From Yeosuana sp043876835 (GTDB lineage Bacteria > Bacteroidota > Bacteroidia > Flavobacteriales > Flavobacteriaceae), in NCBI RefSeq assembly GCF_043876835.1, contig NZ_JBAWJZ010000001.1, forward strand, positions 186,001-250,000: a stretch of DNA of 64,000 nt, given 5' to 3'. The notes under the pieces were generated by a model that saw only the letters and a program-made list of their open reading frames with translations, was not told where the DNA came from and ran no database searches. Shown here one piece after another: positions 15,728 through 24,408 of this stretch. A program made the translations under genes and the position numbers. The number at the start of each line of letters is the position of its first letter. Positions within the stretch are counted from its first letter, which is position 1.

Positions 15728-17031
15728 TCTGTTTTAGTGAATTTTACAAATTTGATGCGCTTTTTATCTAAAGCTTCAATAGTAAAAACGTAATTTTTGA
15801 AATTTATTTTACTATTCAGTTTTGGAAAATTCTTTGAGATTTCTAGAACAAACCCTGCCACGGTTTCTGCTTCTCCCTTATTTTCTTCAAAAACAGTTTC
15901 ATCTTCTACTTTTATAATCTTGTAAAAATCTTTAAGAGCCGTTTTGCCTTCAAACACAAAATTATGATCATCAAGCTTTGAATACTTTAAATCTTCATCA
16001 TCAAACTCATCGCTTATGTCTCCTACAATTTCTTCAATGATATCTTCTAAAGAAATCAATCCTGATGTTCCTCCATACTCATCAACAACAACAGCAAGAT
16101 GCACTTTTTTTTCTTGAAATTCTGCCATCAAATCATCAAGCTTTTTGTTTTCAGGCACAAAAAAAGGTTCGCGTAATAAAGTTGTCCAGTCAAATTGCTT
16201 TCTTTCAATATATGGCAGCAAATCCTTCACGTAAAGGATGCCTTGAATTTTATCAATATTATCTTTGTAAACAGGTATTCTGGAATAGCCATTTTCAACA
16301 ATTTCTTCCATTATTTCTGTATACTTTTGATCGACACTTAAAGCAAAAATATCAATTCGGGGACGCATAACTTGTTTTGTATCTGTATTTCCAAAAGACA
16401 CAATACCTTGTAATATTTTTTGCTCTTCTTTTGTGGTATCATCTTCACTTGTAAGCCTCAATGCTTGTGATAATTGATCTACACTAAGATTTGATTTTTG
16501 CTTACCTAATTTGTTTTGAATAGCAATAGTAACACTACGCATTGGCAAACTTAACGGTGAAAAAAGAATATCTAAAACATGTAATGGATATGCCATAAAT
16601 GTTGAAAACTTCACCTTATTTCTGCTTGCATATATTTTAGGCAGTATTTCACCAAAAAGTAATATTAAAAAGGTAACAATTACAACTTCAAGAATGAATC
16701 TTAAAATAACAGATGTTATGCCTTCAAACATAAATTCTCCTAAATAAGCAAACAAAATAACGATACCTATATTTATAAAGTTATTCGCAACCAATATTGT
16801 TGCCAGTAATTTTTTAGGACGCTCTAAAAGCCTTGAAATGATTTGGATGCGCTTGGATTTTGCTTCTAGTCCTTCATCAATATCGGTTCTTGTGAGAGAG
16901 AACAATGCTACTTCTGCTCCAGAAATAAGCGCTGAAAAAAACAGTAATAAAAACAACAAAGCAATGCCCGTAACAACTGAAAAATCAGTTGTAAAAAATA
17001 ATGCCTTTAAACTCGGGGGATCGGGATCCAA
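15724..17031 (-). CDS. gldE: Gliding motility-associated protein GldE (CBS-domain, CNNM/CorC type)
   Basis: The 435-residue membrane protein has an N-terminal DUF21/CNNM membrane domain (about residues 15-195), paired CBS domains (about 215-335, including MRPRIDIFALSVD and VDEYGGTSGLISLEDIIEEIVGDI), and a C-terminal CorC/HlyC-like domain. In F. johnsoniae, GldE lies beside GldD and overexpression partly compensates some gldD defects. The fold suggests ion transport or adenosine-nucleotide sensing. It is 23 bases downstream of ssb, giving the conserved mutY-ssb-gldE-gldD order. Confidence 0.95.
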   Translation of the reverse strand: MDPDPPSLKALFFTTDFSVVTGIALLFLLLFFSALISGAEVALFSLTRTDIDEGLEAKSKRIQIISRLLERPKKLLATILVANNFINIGIVILFAYLGEFMFEGITSVILRFILEVVIVTFLILLFGEILPKIYASRNKVKFSTFMAYPLHVLDILFSPLSLPMRSVTIAIQNKLGKQKSNLSVDQLSQALRLTSEDDTTKEEQKILQGIVSFGNTDTKQVMRPRIDIFALSVDQKYTEIMEEIVENGYSRIPVYKDNIDKIQGILYVKDLLPYIERKQFDWTTLLREPFFVPENKKLDDLMAEFQEKKVHLAVVVDEYGGTSGLISLEDIIEEIVGDISDEFDDEDLKYSKLDDHNFVFEGKTALKDFYKIIKVEDETVFEENKGEAETVAGFVLEISKNFPKLNSKINFKNYVFTIEALDKKRIKFVKFTKTE

Positions 17032-17054
17032 ATATTATAGTATTAGTTAAACAA

Positions 17055-17501
17055 TCAGAATGGAAGGTCATCATCCTCTTCTCCAATAGGCTCGTTAGCC
17101 ATTTGTTGATTTTCAATTTGTTTTGGAGTTGCTGGTTTGCTTGACATTTGTCCTTCACTTTCTTTTTTAGTAGTTAAAAACGTAAAGTCTGTACATTGAA
17201 TTTCAGTAGAATATCTTTCATTTCCACTTTCATCTTGCCATTTTCTGGTTTTCAGTCTTCCTTCAACATAAATTCTATCTCCTTTGCTTAAATATTTTTC
17301 ACAAATTTCAGCAGCTTTGTTTCTTACCACAATATTATGCCATTCTGTATTTGTAACACGTTCATTTGTTTGTTTGCTCAAGTAAGTTTCATTGGTTGCT
17401 AACGGAAAACGACCAACACAACCACCTCCTTCAAAATAGTGCATTTTTACTTCGTCTCCTAAATGACCAATAAGCATTACTTTATTTAATGTTCCAGACA
17501 T
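17055..17501 (-). CDS. ssb: Single-stranded DNA-binding protein
   Basis: The 148-residue protein has an N-terminal OB fold (residues 1 to about 110: LNKVMLIGHLGDEVK, then TNTEWHNIVVRNKAAEICEKYL and VEGRLKTRKWQD) and a disordered linker ending in the acidic tip DDDLPF, which recruits replication and repair partners. It is normal in length. A -7 element lies 24 bases upstream. Its downstream neighbours are gldE and gldD. Confidence 0.98.
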   Translation of the reverse strand: MSGTLNKVMLIGHLGDEVKMHYFEGGGCVGRFPLATNETYLSKQTNERVTNTEWHNIVVRNKAAEICEKYLSKGDRIYVEGRLKTRKWQDESGNERYSTEIQCTDFTFLTTKKESEGQMSSKPATPKQIENQQMANEPIGEEDDDLPF

Positions 17502-17524
17502 AAAATTTTGTTGAATTTAAAAAG

Positions 17525-17532
17525 CAAAATTA
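17525..17532 (-). promoter_or_regulatory. ssb -7 promoter element
   Basis: Minus strand TAATTTTG matches TAnnTTTG, 24 bases upstream of the ssb ATG. No -33 TTTG at the usual spacing. Confidence 0.5.
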
Positions 17533-17591
17533 ATTAATTGCTTCTCATTTTTTTAAAATTAATAAAAAAATATGATTTAAGTACTAAACAT

Positions 17592-18632
17592 CTAAAAATT
17601 AAAACTTTCAATAAAATTACCGATTAAAATAGGTACTGGATATTGATGTATCTCACTAATGGGGATTTTTGCTTCCTCTAAATTTTCAACATTAACAATC
17701 CAAAACTTAGTGTGCAAATGTTGATGTGAAAGCTTATGGATTATTACATCTTCATTATATAATGATAACTCAAACTCTATTTGTTCAAACAAGTCTTGTT
17801 CTTTAATAATTGTTTGAAATTCTTTAAAATCTATTTCACTAGATGTTTCAATTAATGGAAACTGGTAAAGATTCTGCCAAATACCTTTAACCTTTCTTTT
17901 TTCAAGAATTGTTTTTTGATTTTTTGAAATGATGACCAAAAAATTAAAATATTTCTTAACAGCTTTATTCGGTTTAATTTTTACTGGTAATTCATTTATT
18001 CTATTTTCATTAAATGCAATACAGTTATTTTTAAATGGACATATTTTACAATCTGGATTTTGAGGTTTGCACTGTACAGCACCAAACTCCATAATAGCCT
18101 GGTTAAAATCGGCTGGATTCTTTTTATCAATTAGTTTTTGCGCCAATTGTTTAAACTCTTTTGCTCCTTTTGAAGAATTTATAGGTGTATCAATTCCAAA
18201 ATAGCGTGATAGAACTCTATACACATTACCATCGACCACAGCTGTTGGCTCATTAAAACAAATGGATGCTATGGCACTTGCCGTATAATCACCAACTCCT
18301 TTTAATTTTAAAAGTTCTTTATAGTTGTTTGGAAATTCACCTTTTAATTCTTCAACAATATATTTGGCAGTAGCATGTAAATTTCTGGCGCGAGAATAAT
18401 AACCCAACCCCTGCCATAACTTTAAAACCTGACTTTCTTTAGCTTTTGCAAGATGAAAAACTGATGGAAATTCTTCTATAAACGCCTCATAATAAGGCAA
18501 CCCTTGCTTAATTTGTGTTTGCTGTAAAATAATTTCAGATAACCATATATAATAAGGACTCTTAGTAAGTCGCCAAGGAAGTTCTCTCTTATTATTTGAA
18601 TACCAGCGATTTAATATTTTTGAAAATATCAT
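17592..18632 (-). CDS. mutY: A/G-specific adenine glycosylase MutY
   Basis: The 346-residue enzyme removes adenine mispaired with 8-oxoguanine. It shows the catalytic Glu region SEIILQQTQIKQG, the helix-hairpin-helix LKGVGDYTASAIAS with the conserved Asp in VVDGNVYRVLSRYFG, and the [4Fe-4S] cluster cysteines in CKPQNPDCKICPFKNNC. The C-terminal NUDIX-like domain (about residues 225-346) checks for 8-oxoguanine. All key residues are present. It is divergent from the HU gene and upstream of ssb on the same strand. Confidence 0.97.
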   Translation of the reverse strand: MIFSKILNRWYSNNKRELPWRLTKSPYYIWLSEIILQQTQIKQGLPYYEAFIEEFPSVFHLAKAKESQVLKLWQGLGYYSRARNLHATAKYIVEELKGEFPNNYKELLKLKGVGDYTASAIASICFNEPTAVVDGNVYRVLSRYFGIDTPINSSKGAKEFKQLAQKLIDKKNPADFNQAIMEFGAVQCKPQNPDCKICPFKNNCIAFNENRINELPVKIKPNKAVKKYFNFLVIISKNQKTILEKRKVKGIWQNLYQFPLIETSSEIDFKEFQTIIKEQDLFEQIEFELSLYNEDVIIHKLSHQHLHTKFWIVNVENLEEAKIPISEIHQYPVPILIGNFIESFNF

Positions 18633-18652
18633 TATTGTTTTTATACCAAACG

Positions 18653-18660
18653 CAAAAATA
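18653..18660 (-). promoter_or_regulatory. mutY -7 promoter element
   Basis: Minus strand TATTTTTG matches TAnnTTTG and lies 20 bases before the mutY ATG. Confidence 0.5.
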
Positions 18661-18693
18661 AACGTTTATAATCTTAAATTTTAATGATTTAGG

Positions 18694-18726
18694 TTTGAAA
18701 TATTGAATATTAAATTCCTATATTTG
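18694..18726 (+). promoter_or_regulatory. HU gene promoter
   Basis: TTTG (18694-18697), 21-base spacer, TATATTTG (18719-18726). It is close to the full Bacteroidota consensus and about 42 bases from the ATG. Confidence 0.7.
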
Positions 18727-18768
18727 CATCCCCTTAAATTATATAGTAACTAAAATAAAATATTAAAA

Positions 18769-19059
18769 ATGACTAAGGCTGATATAGTAGCAAAAATTTC
18801 TGAAAAATTAGGAATAGAAAAAGGTGATGTTCAAGCAACTGTTGAATCATTTATGGACGAAGTAAAAACTTCATTAGAAAGTGGAGATAATGTTTACTTA
18901 AGAGGATTTGGTAGCTTCATTATCAAAACAAGAGCAGAAAAAACAGGTAGAAATATTTCAAAAAATACTACAATAAAAATTCCTGCACACAATATTCCTT
19001 CTTTTAAACCAGCAAAAGTTTTTGTTGAAGGCGTAAAAACAAATGTTGACGTTAAATAA
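18769..19059 (+). CDS. HU family DNA-binding protein
   Basis: The 96-residue histone-like protein has the HU/IHF pattern: TKADIVAKISEKLGI, then LRGFGSFIIKTRAEKTGRN (the DNA-contacting arm base) and IPAHNIPSFKPAK with the conserved Pro near the arm tip. It bends and compacts DNA as a dimer. It has a strong promoter and is followed within 35 bases by a tiny, very basic gene that probably shares its transcript. Length is slightly longer than E. coli HU (90). Confidence 0.96.
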   Translation: MTKADIVAKISEKLGIEKGDVQATVESFMDEVKTSLESGDNVYLRGFGSFIIKTRAEKTGRNISKNTTIKIPAHNIPSFKPAKVFVEGVKTNVDVK

Positions 19060-19093
19060 AAACATTATATTAATAATTTAAAAAACATAATTT

Positions 19094-19186
19094 ATGCCAA
19101 GCGGTAAAAAACGTAAAAGACATAAGGTTGCAACGCACAAACGTAAAAAACGTGCACGCGCTAATCGTCACAAAAAGAAAAAATAA
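19094..19186 (+). CDS. 30-residue, extremely basic protein (possible small ribosomal protein)
   Basis: A complete ATG-to-TAA reading frame encodes 30 residues, beginning MPSGKKRKRHKVATHKRKK and ending KKKK. More than half the residues are Lys, Arg or His, and there are no acidic residues. It lies 34 bases after the HU gene and 4 bases before a strong terminator, which fits a real highly expressed gene. I remember near-identical short proteins across Flavobacteriia, and that cryo-EM work on the F. johnsoniae ribosome added a new small large-subunit protein (bL38). Whether this is that protein is unverified. RNA binding is the safe inference. Confidence 0.8.
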   Translation: MPSGKKRKRHKVATHKRKKRARANRHKKKK

Positions 19187-19189
19187 GCC

Positions 19190-19221
19190 AAAAAAAGTAG
19201 TTCTATAAGCTACTTTTTTTT
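19190..19221 (+). terminator. Terminator after the HU/basic-protein transcript
   Basis: Perfect stem AAAAAAAGTAG / CTACTTTTTTT with loop TTCTATAAG. It starts 4 bases after the 30-codon gene and separates it from rng. Confidence 0.92.
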
Positions 19222-19367
19222 GGTAAAAACAAAAAACGTTCTTTGAAATGAGTTCATTAAAATTTTAAGCACTTTTTGGTGTTTTATGAACTCCACGGAT
19301 ATTAAAAATCCTGTGAAAATAATGTATAATCCATCTGTACTTAATTGTATGGATAAAAATTAACTTA

Positions 19368-20915
19368 ATGGATAAAGAATTGATTATTCGATCTAGTTCA
19401 GAAGATGTTGATTTTGCCTTATTAAAAGATGGAAAACTTATTGAATTACAAAAAGATGAAGAAAGTAACGACTTTTCTGTTGGTGATGTGTTTATAGCCA
19501 AAATAAGAAAAGCTGTTCCTGGTCTAAATGCCGCATTTGTGAATGTTGGCTATGAAAAAGATGCATTTCTGCATTATCATGATTTAGGTCCAAAACTTCC
19601 TTCCCTTTTAAAATTCACAAAAAGTGTAAGCACAGGTAAACTAAAAGATTTTTCTTTAAAAAATTTCCCATTTGAAAAAGATATTGATAAAGACGGAAGC
19701 ATTGCTAATGTTTTAAAATCAAATCAATCGCTATTAGTACAAATAGTAAAAGAACCCATATCAACTAAAGGCCCCAGAATAAGTTCTGAGCTCTCTATAG
19801 CTGGTAGATACATTGTTTTAGTTCCTTTTTCTGATCGTATTTCTATTTCTCAAAAAATAGAAAGTAAAGAAGAAAAAGACCGATTAAAACGATTAGTAAA
19901 AAGTATCACACCACAAGGTTTTGGAATTATTGTTCGTACAGTAGCAGAAGGCAAAAAAGTAGCCGAACTAGATAAAGATTTACAAAATTTGCTAAGTCGT
20001 TGGACAGCAATGTGTAAAAAATTAAATAAAGCCCATCAACCAAGTAAAGTACTAGGAGAAATGAATAAAGCCTCGTCCATGTTACGAGATATATTTAATG
20101 ACACTTTTACAAGTATTCATGTTGATGATGAAGAGCTTTATATTCAAATTAAAGATTATGTGCAAGAAATTGCACCAAACAAAGAATCAATAGTTAAGTT
20201 GTATCAAGCAAATGTTCCCATTTTTGAAAAATTTGGGATAGAAAGACAAATTAAAACCTCATTTGGTAAAACAGTTTCAATGGCTAAGGGTGCTTATTTA
20301 ATTATAGAGCATACAGAAGCATTACATGTAATAGATGTAAACAGCGGAAACAGATCAAACAAAGCCAATAACCAAGAGGACACAGCATTAGAAGTGAATA
20401 TTATAGCTGCTACAGAAATAGCTCGTCAATTACGCTTGCGTGATATGGGCGGCATTATAGTAGTAGATTTTATAGATATGACCAATGCTGATAACAGGCA
20501 ACAGCTGTTTAATCACCTTCGTGACGAAATGAAAGATGATAGAGCAAAGCATAAAATATTGCCTCCAAGTAAATTTGGATTGATACAAATTACTAGACAA
20601 CGCGTTCGCCCAGAGATGAATATAAAAACGCAAGAGGAAAACCCCGATGCAATTATTAACGGATCTGAGGTTGAAGCACCTATAGGAATTGTGTCTAAAA
20701 TAACACACGACCTAGAACAACTATTAAAAAAAGACTATAAGAAGCTGACTTTAAACACACATCCTTTTATAGCGGCCTTTTTAACAAAAGGTTTTCCATC
20801 AACACGTTCAAAATGGTTTTTTGAACACAAAAAATGGGTTAAAGTTTTACCAAGAGATGCTTACACATATTTAGAATATCATTTTTTTGATAAAAATGGT
20901 AAACAAATTAAATAA
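19368..20915 (+). CDS. rng: Ribonuclease E/G family endoribonuclease
   Basis: The 515-residue protein has the RNase G layout: an S1 RNA-binding domain near residues 35-130 (GLNAAFVNVGYEKDAFLHY), a 5'-sensor/RNase H-like region, and the catalytic block GGIIVVDFIDMTN with the metal-binding aspartates near residue 365. It lacks the long RNase E scaffold tail. It processes rRNA and starts mRNA decay. The annotated start MDKELIIRSSSEDVDFALL is the family start. Its upstream neighbours (HU, basic 30-mer) are separated by a terminator. Its own promoter is not evident in the 145-base gap. Confidence 0.95.
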   Translation: MDKELIIRSSSEDVDFALLKDGKLIELQKDEESNDFSVGDVFIAKIRKAVPGLNAAFVNVGYEKDAFLHYHDLGPKLPSLLKFTKSVSTGKLKDFSLKNFPFEKDIDKDGSIANVLKSNQSLLVQIVKEPISTKGPRISSELSIAGRYIVLVPFSDRISISQKIESKEEKDRLKRLVKSITPQGFGIIVRTVAEGKKVAELDKDLQNLLSRWTAMCKKLNKAHQPSKVLGEMNKASSMLRDIFNDTFTSIHVDDEELYIQIKDYVQEIAPNKESIVKLYQANVPIFEKFGIERQIKTSFGKTVSMAKGAYLIIEHTEALHVIDVNSGNRSNKANNQEDTALEVNIIAATEIARQLRLRDMGGIIVVDFIDMTNADNRQQLFNHLRDEMKDDRAKHKILPPSKFGLIQITRQRVRPEMNIKTQEENPDAIINGSEVEAPIGIVSKITHDLEQLLKKDYKKLTLNTHPFIAAFLTKGFPSTRSKWFFEHKKWVKVLPRDAYTYLEYHFFDKNGKQIK

Positions 20916-20917
20916 TT

Positions 20918-20953
20918 AAAAAACCCGCTATTTTTAGAATTAGCGGGTTTTTT
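20918..20953 (+). terminator. rng terminator
   Basis: Stem AAAAAACCCGCTA / TAGCGGGTTTTTT with a ten-base loop, starting 3 bases after the rng stop codon. Confidence 0.93.
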
Positions 20954-20959
20954 GTTTTT

Positions 20960-21324
20960 AAATGTCATTACGAGGACGAAGGACGTGGCAATCTATTTAA
21001 TATATCGAGAATTTGGGCAATTGCTAAAGCACCGCGCTTTCCGCTATATCTTTTTAAAAAACGTCATTGCGAAGGTGATTTTTAATTACCTATGGCAATC
21101 TCATTATTTCTAAGAGATTACTTCATCGTGCCTTCTCGTAATGACGGCTTATTTATGTTTTTAAAAAGGATGCCGCTGCAATCGCTATTGCGGAGTTCAG
21201 TCCTAGCTTCAAAATTATAGAATTAATTTATTTTAATACTAACTCTTACCGTCACTAAGCAGAACTTAGCGGTTGCGTATGACAAGACAGCGTAAATCTA
21301 TCTAAATACCTTAAAAAATAACTC
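20960..21324. repeat. Gene-free region with nested palindromic repeats
   Basis: This 365-base stretch holds no gene. At 20963-20994 lies a one-armed unit (TGTCATTACGAGGACGAAGG...GGCAATCT). At 21037-21060 and 21158-21201 lie the two halves of a second element (CCGCTATATCTTTTTAAAAA and TTTTTAAAAAGGATGCCGCT), a unit I recognise as a common flavobacterial intergenic repeat. The halves are pushed apart by an 85-base hairpin at 21062-21146 (CGTCATTGCGAAGG...CTTCTCGTAATGACG) of the first family. A short palindrome CTAAG-CAGAA-CTTAG follows near 21254. Nothing suggests an insertion sequence gene. Confidence 0.75.
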
Positions 21325-22224
21325 TTATAACGAAGTAGCACTAAAAGTATCACCTAGCGATAAATCCCCAGTATCAAATCCCTTTTTAAACCATCTCATG
21401 CGCTGCGCAGAAGTACCATGTGTAAATGAGTCTGGAACCACTCTACCACTAGATTGCTTCTGAAGCCGGTCATCACCAATGGCATTAGCAGCATTTAAAG
21501 CCTCTTCAAGATCACCAGATTCCATCATGCTTGTCATTTGTTGAGAATAGTGCGCCCAAACACCTGCTAAAAAATCGGCTTGAAGCTCGAGTCTAACCGA
21601 ATATTTATTGTATTCTGTTTGACTGACTTGCCCTCTTAATCGTTGCATTTTATCTGTAATCCCAGTAATTTTTTGAATATGATGACCAACTTCATGAGCT
21701 ATCACATAGGCTTGGGCAAAATCTCCTGGTGCATTCAACTGTCTTTCCATATCATCAAAGAAACTTAAATCTAAATATAATTTTTCATCACCCGGACAAT
21801 AAAAAGGTCCTGTAGAACTAGAAGCAGAACCACAGGCTGAAGACACCGAACCTGTAAAAAGCACTAAGGTTGGTTCTCTATAATTATCTAAAAGCTTATT
21901 CCATATATCTTCGGTATCCGCCAAAACTGTTTTACTAAAATCGGCTAATTCTTCTTCTTTCGCTGTAGACTTATATGGTACAGAAGACTCTGTTTGCAAA
22001 GTGCCTCCATTTAAAAACTGACTGATTAAAGTTAGTGGGTTTTTGCCCATAACTAATGATATTATCAAAAAAAGCCCAACAATAAATAGCCCAACTTTTG
22101 AAAAAAGAATTTTAACCAATGGTCTCAATAACATAGGATTAAATCCTCCTATTCCTTGTCCGGAACTACCTTGACCTCTACGGTCTTCAACATTAGAACT
22201 TTGCCTTCTGCCTTGCCATTTCAT
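21325..22224 (-). CDS. Neutral zinc metallopeptidase (YpfJ family)
   Basis: The 299-residue protein begins with the family signature MKWQGRRQSSNVEDRRGQ, has a single membrane segment at about residues 40-62, and carries the zinc motif HEVGHH near residue 178 with a downstream ELQADFLAGVWAH (third ligand region). The family (PF04228, YpfJ) is a membrane-anchored putative peptidase with unknown substrate. Length and all zinc-site residues are normal. It lies 65 bases downstream of the aldo/keto reductase gene on the same strand. Confidence 0.92.
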   Translation of the reverse strand: MKWQGRRQSSNVEDRRGQGSSGQGIGGFNPMLLRPLVKILFSKVGLFIVGLFLIISLVMGKNPLTLISQFLNGGTLQTESSVPYKSTAKEEELADFSKTVLADTEDIWNKLLDNYREPTLVLFTGSVSSACGSASSSTGPFYCPGDEKLYLDLSFFDDMERQLNAPGDFAQAYVIAHEVGHHIQKITGITDKMQRLRGQVSQTEYNKYSVRLELQADFLAGVWAHYSQQMTSMMESGDLEEALNAANAIGDDRLQKQSSGRVVPDSFTHGTSAQRMRWFKKGFDTGDLSLGDTFSATSL

Positions 22225-22289
22225 AAAATTATCAAATTTATTAAGTGTTCCAATTTACATATAATTTTATTAAGATTTACATAATGAAA

Positions 22290-23327
22290 CTATGGAGCTG
22301 GATTAGGAATTGCAGCATGAACAGCTTCAATTTGATTTAAAATATCATTATTAAGAGTAATGTTAATACTTCCTATATTCTCTTTTAATTGCTCTAAACT
22401 TGTAGCACCAATAATATTACTGGTAACGAAAGGTTGCTGGTTTACAAAGACTAAACTCATCTGCGCGAAGGACAAATTATTATCTTCTGCAATTTTTAAG
22501 TAACGTTTGGCTGCTTCGGTTGACTGTTCACTACTATATCTTGCAAAACGAGGAAACAGTTTTAATCTGGTATCTGGGCCAGCTGTTCCTTTTATATATT
22601 TTCCTGACAAGACTCCAAATGCCATTGGTGAATATGCTAATAATCCTAAGTTCTCTCTTATAGAAACTTCGGCCATATCGCCTTCAAAAACTCTGTTTAT
22701 TAAGGAATATGCATTTTGAATGGTAATCATTCTAGGTAAACCTTTTTTTGATTCTTCAATATAACGCATCGCTCCCCAGGCCTTTTCATTAGACATACCT
22801 ATATGACGAATTTTTCCAGCTTTTATTTGCTCTTCAAGTGAATGAAGTACTTCATTAAAATTATCTTTCCATTCATCATTTGGGTCATGCTTGTAATCTC
22901 TTATACCAAACGTATTCGTTAAACGCTCTGGCCAATGAATTTGATATAAATCAATATAATCGGTTTGTAATCTTTGCAATTCTTTATCAACCGCTTCCTT
23001 TATTGAATCTGAAGTAATCCCTGTGGTTCTGATATGAGCTGAATAATCACTAGAACGTCCAATAATTTTACTTGCTAAAACAACATTATCTCTGTTACCC
23101 GTTTTTTTAAACCAGGTTCCAATAATCTTACTGGTTCTACCTTGGGTATCGGGTGATGCTGGAACCGGATACATTTCAGCAGTATCAAAAAAATTAACTC
23201 CTTTTTCAAGGGCATAATCCATTTGAGCATGACCTTCTGCTTCAGTGTTTTGATTTCCCCAGGTCATGGTGCCTAAACAAATTTTACTGACTTTTATATT
23301 GGTATTAGGAAGTAATGTATATTTCAT
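22290..23327 (-). CDS. Aldo/keto reductase (Tas-like)
   Basis: The 345-residue TIM-barrel protein shows the aldo/keto reductase catalytic set: Asp and Tyr in FFDTAEMYP (about residues 47-55), Lys in VVLASKI, and His in DLYQIHWPE. The overall pattern, including the N-terminus MKYTLLPNTNIKVSKICLGTMTWG in shape, matches the Tas/YghZ branch, NADPH-dependent reductases of small aldehydes. It is cytoplasmic. The natural substrate cannot be told. The downstream metallopeptidase gene is on the same strand but shows no functional link. Confidence 0.93.
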   Translation of the reverse strand: MKYTLLPNTNIKVSKICLGTMTWGNQNTEAEGHAQMDYALEKGVNFFDTAEMYPVPASPDTQGRTSKIIGTWFKKTGNRDNVVLASKIIGRSSDYSAHIRTTGITSDSIKEAVDKELQRLQTDYIDLYQIHWPERLTNTFGIRDYKHDPNDEWKDNFNEVLHSLEEQIKAGKIRHIGMSNEKAWGAMRYIEESKKGLPRMITIQNAYSLINRVFEGDMAEVSIRENLGLLAYSPMAFGVLSGKYIKGTAGPDTRLKLFPRFARYSSEQSTEAAKRYLKIAEDNNLSFAQMSLVFVNQQPFVTSNIIGATSLEQLKENIGSINITLNNDILNQIEAVHAAIPNPAP

Positions 23328-23362
23328 GAATTTGAATTTATTTTTAAAGTTTAAAGATAAAA

Positions 23363-23395
23363 AAACCTTTCAGTTATATGGTAACTGAAAGGTTT
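23363..23395 (-). terminator. Terminator of the OmpA lipoprotein gene
   Basis: Perfect 14-bp stem AAACCTTTCAGTTA / TAACTGAAAGGTTT with loop TATGG and, on the minus strand, a T-tract after it. It lies between the OmpA and aldo/keto reductase genes. Confidence 0.9.
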
Positions 23396-23417
23396 AATAC
23401 TTTATTAAGATTTGGTG

Positions 23418-24377
23418 TTAATTGTCTTTTAACAACTTTGAAAGTTCATCTAACTTAGGTGTTAAAATAACTTCAATACGTCTGTTTTTTGCTTTTCCTT
23501 CTGCTGTATCATTTGTGGCTATAGGCGCAAACTCTCCTCGTCCTGCAGCAGTTAAGTTCTCAGGATTAATAGCAGCATTTTCTCTAAGAATATTTACAAT
23601 AGCCGTTGCACGTTTTGTAGATAAATCCCAGTTACCACTTAATTGTCCGTCACCCTTATAAGGCACATTATCGGTATGTCCTTCTATCAACACAGCTATG
23701 TCTGGATTTTGCCCTAACACACTTCCCAATTGCTGTACAGCTCTTCTCCCTTCAGTTCCAACAGCCCAACTTCCTGAGTTAAACAATAGTTTATTCTCCA
23801 TAGAAACATACACTTTTCCGTCACGTTGTTCTACGGTTAAACCTTTTCCTTCGAAATCGGTTAAGGCTCTTGAAATCGCATTTTTTAAAGCAGTCATTGC
23901 AGCGTCTTTATCGGCAATAACTTTTTCAAGTTCCGCTACTCTGTTAGAGCGATCTTCTAATGCTTTTTTAAGACTTTCTAAACGTTGATTTTCTGCAGCT
24001 AAGGCTTGTTCTTTAGCTTCCAATTGTGCCAATAGTTCTCTGTTTTTTTGTGAATTGGCTGCAATGGCAGCAGAACTATTCTTTTCTAAAGCATCATAAG
24101 AAGCTTTTAAATTATCTAAATTGGCTTTAGCTGCATTATAGTCGCTTTGTAATCTATCGCGCTCAGCAACTGCTTCATCATATGCAGATTGTAGTTGCTT
24201 TAGTTCATTTTCAGCAGCTGTTTTCGCACTTAAAAGCGATTCATTTTCTTCTGATAGTTTTCTGTTTTCTTGTTTTAAATTGGTATACTTCCCTTCTAAT
24301 TCTTTATAAACTTTAGGAGACACACAAGATGCTACAAGTGCTAAAGTTATTACTGCTAATGAAATCTTTTTTATCAT
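23418..24377 (-). CDS. OmpA family lipoprotein with coiled coil
   Basis: The 319-residue protein has a lipoprotein signal (LALVASC, Cys at residue 18), a long Glu/Leu/Ala-rich coiled coil at about residues 22-160, and a C-terminal OmpA domain (about 185-310) with LIEGHTDNVPY and AKNRRIEVIL, which bind peptidoglycan through the conserved Asp and Arg. It should tether the outer membrane to the cell wall. The gene is 31 bases downstream of xth on the same strand. Confidence 0.95.
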   Translation of the reverse strand: MIKKISLAVITLALVASCVSPKVYKELEGKYTNLKQENRKLSEENESLLSAKTAAENELKQLQSAYDEAVAERDRLQSDYNAAKANLDNLKASYDALEKNSSAAIAANSQKNRELLAQLEAKEQALAAENQRLESLKKALEDRSNRVAELEKVIADKDAAMTALKNAISRALTDFEGKGLTVEQRDGKVYVSMENKLLFNSGSWAVGTEGRRAVQQLGSVLGQNPDIAVLIEGHTDNVPYKGDGQLSGNWDLSTKRATAIVNILRENAAINPENLTAAGRGEFAPIATNDTAEGKAKNRRIEVILTPKLDELSKLLKDN

Positions 24378-24408
24378 TTTTTAAGTTCTGATTTTGGTTC
24401 GTTTTAAA

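Noticed and set aside
21200..21324. A short gene in the gap before the metallopeptidase gene
   Set aside because: All frames are interrupted or very short, and the stretch contains repeat-like sequence only.
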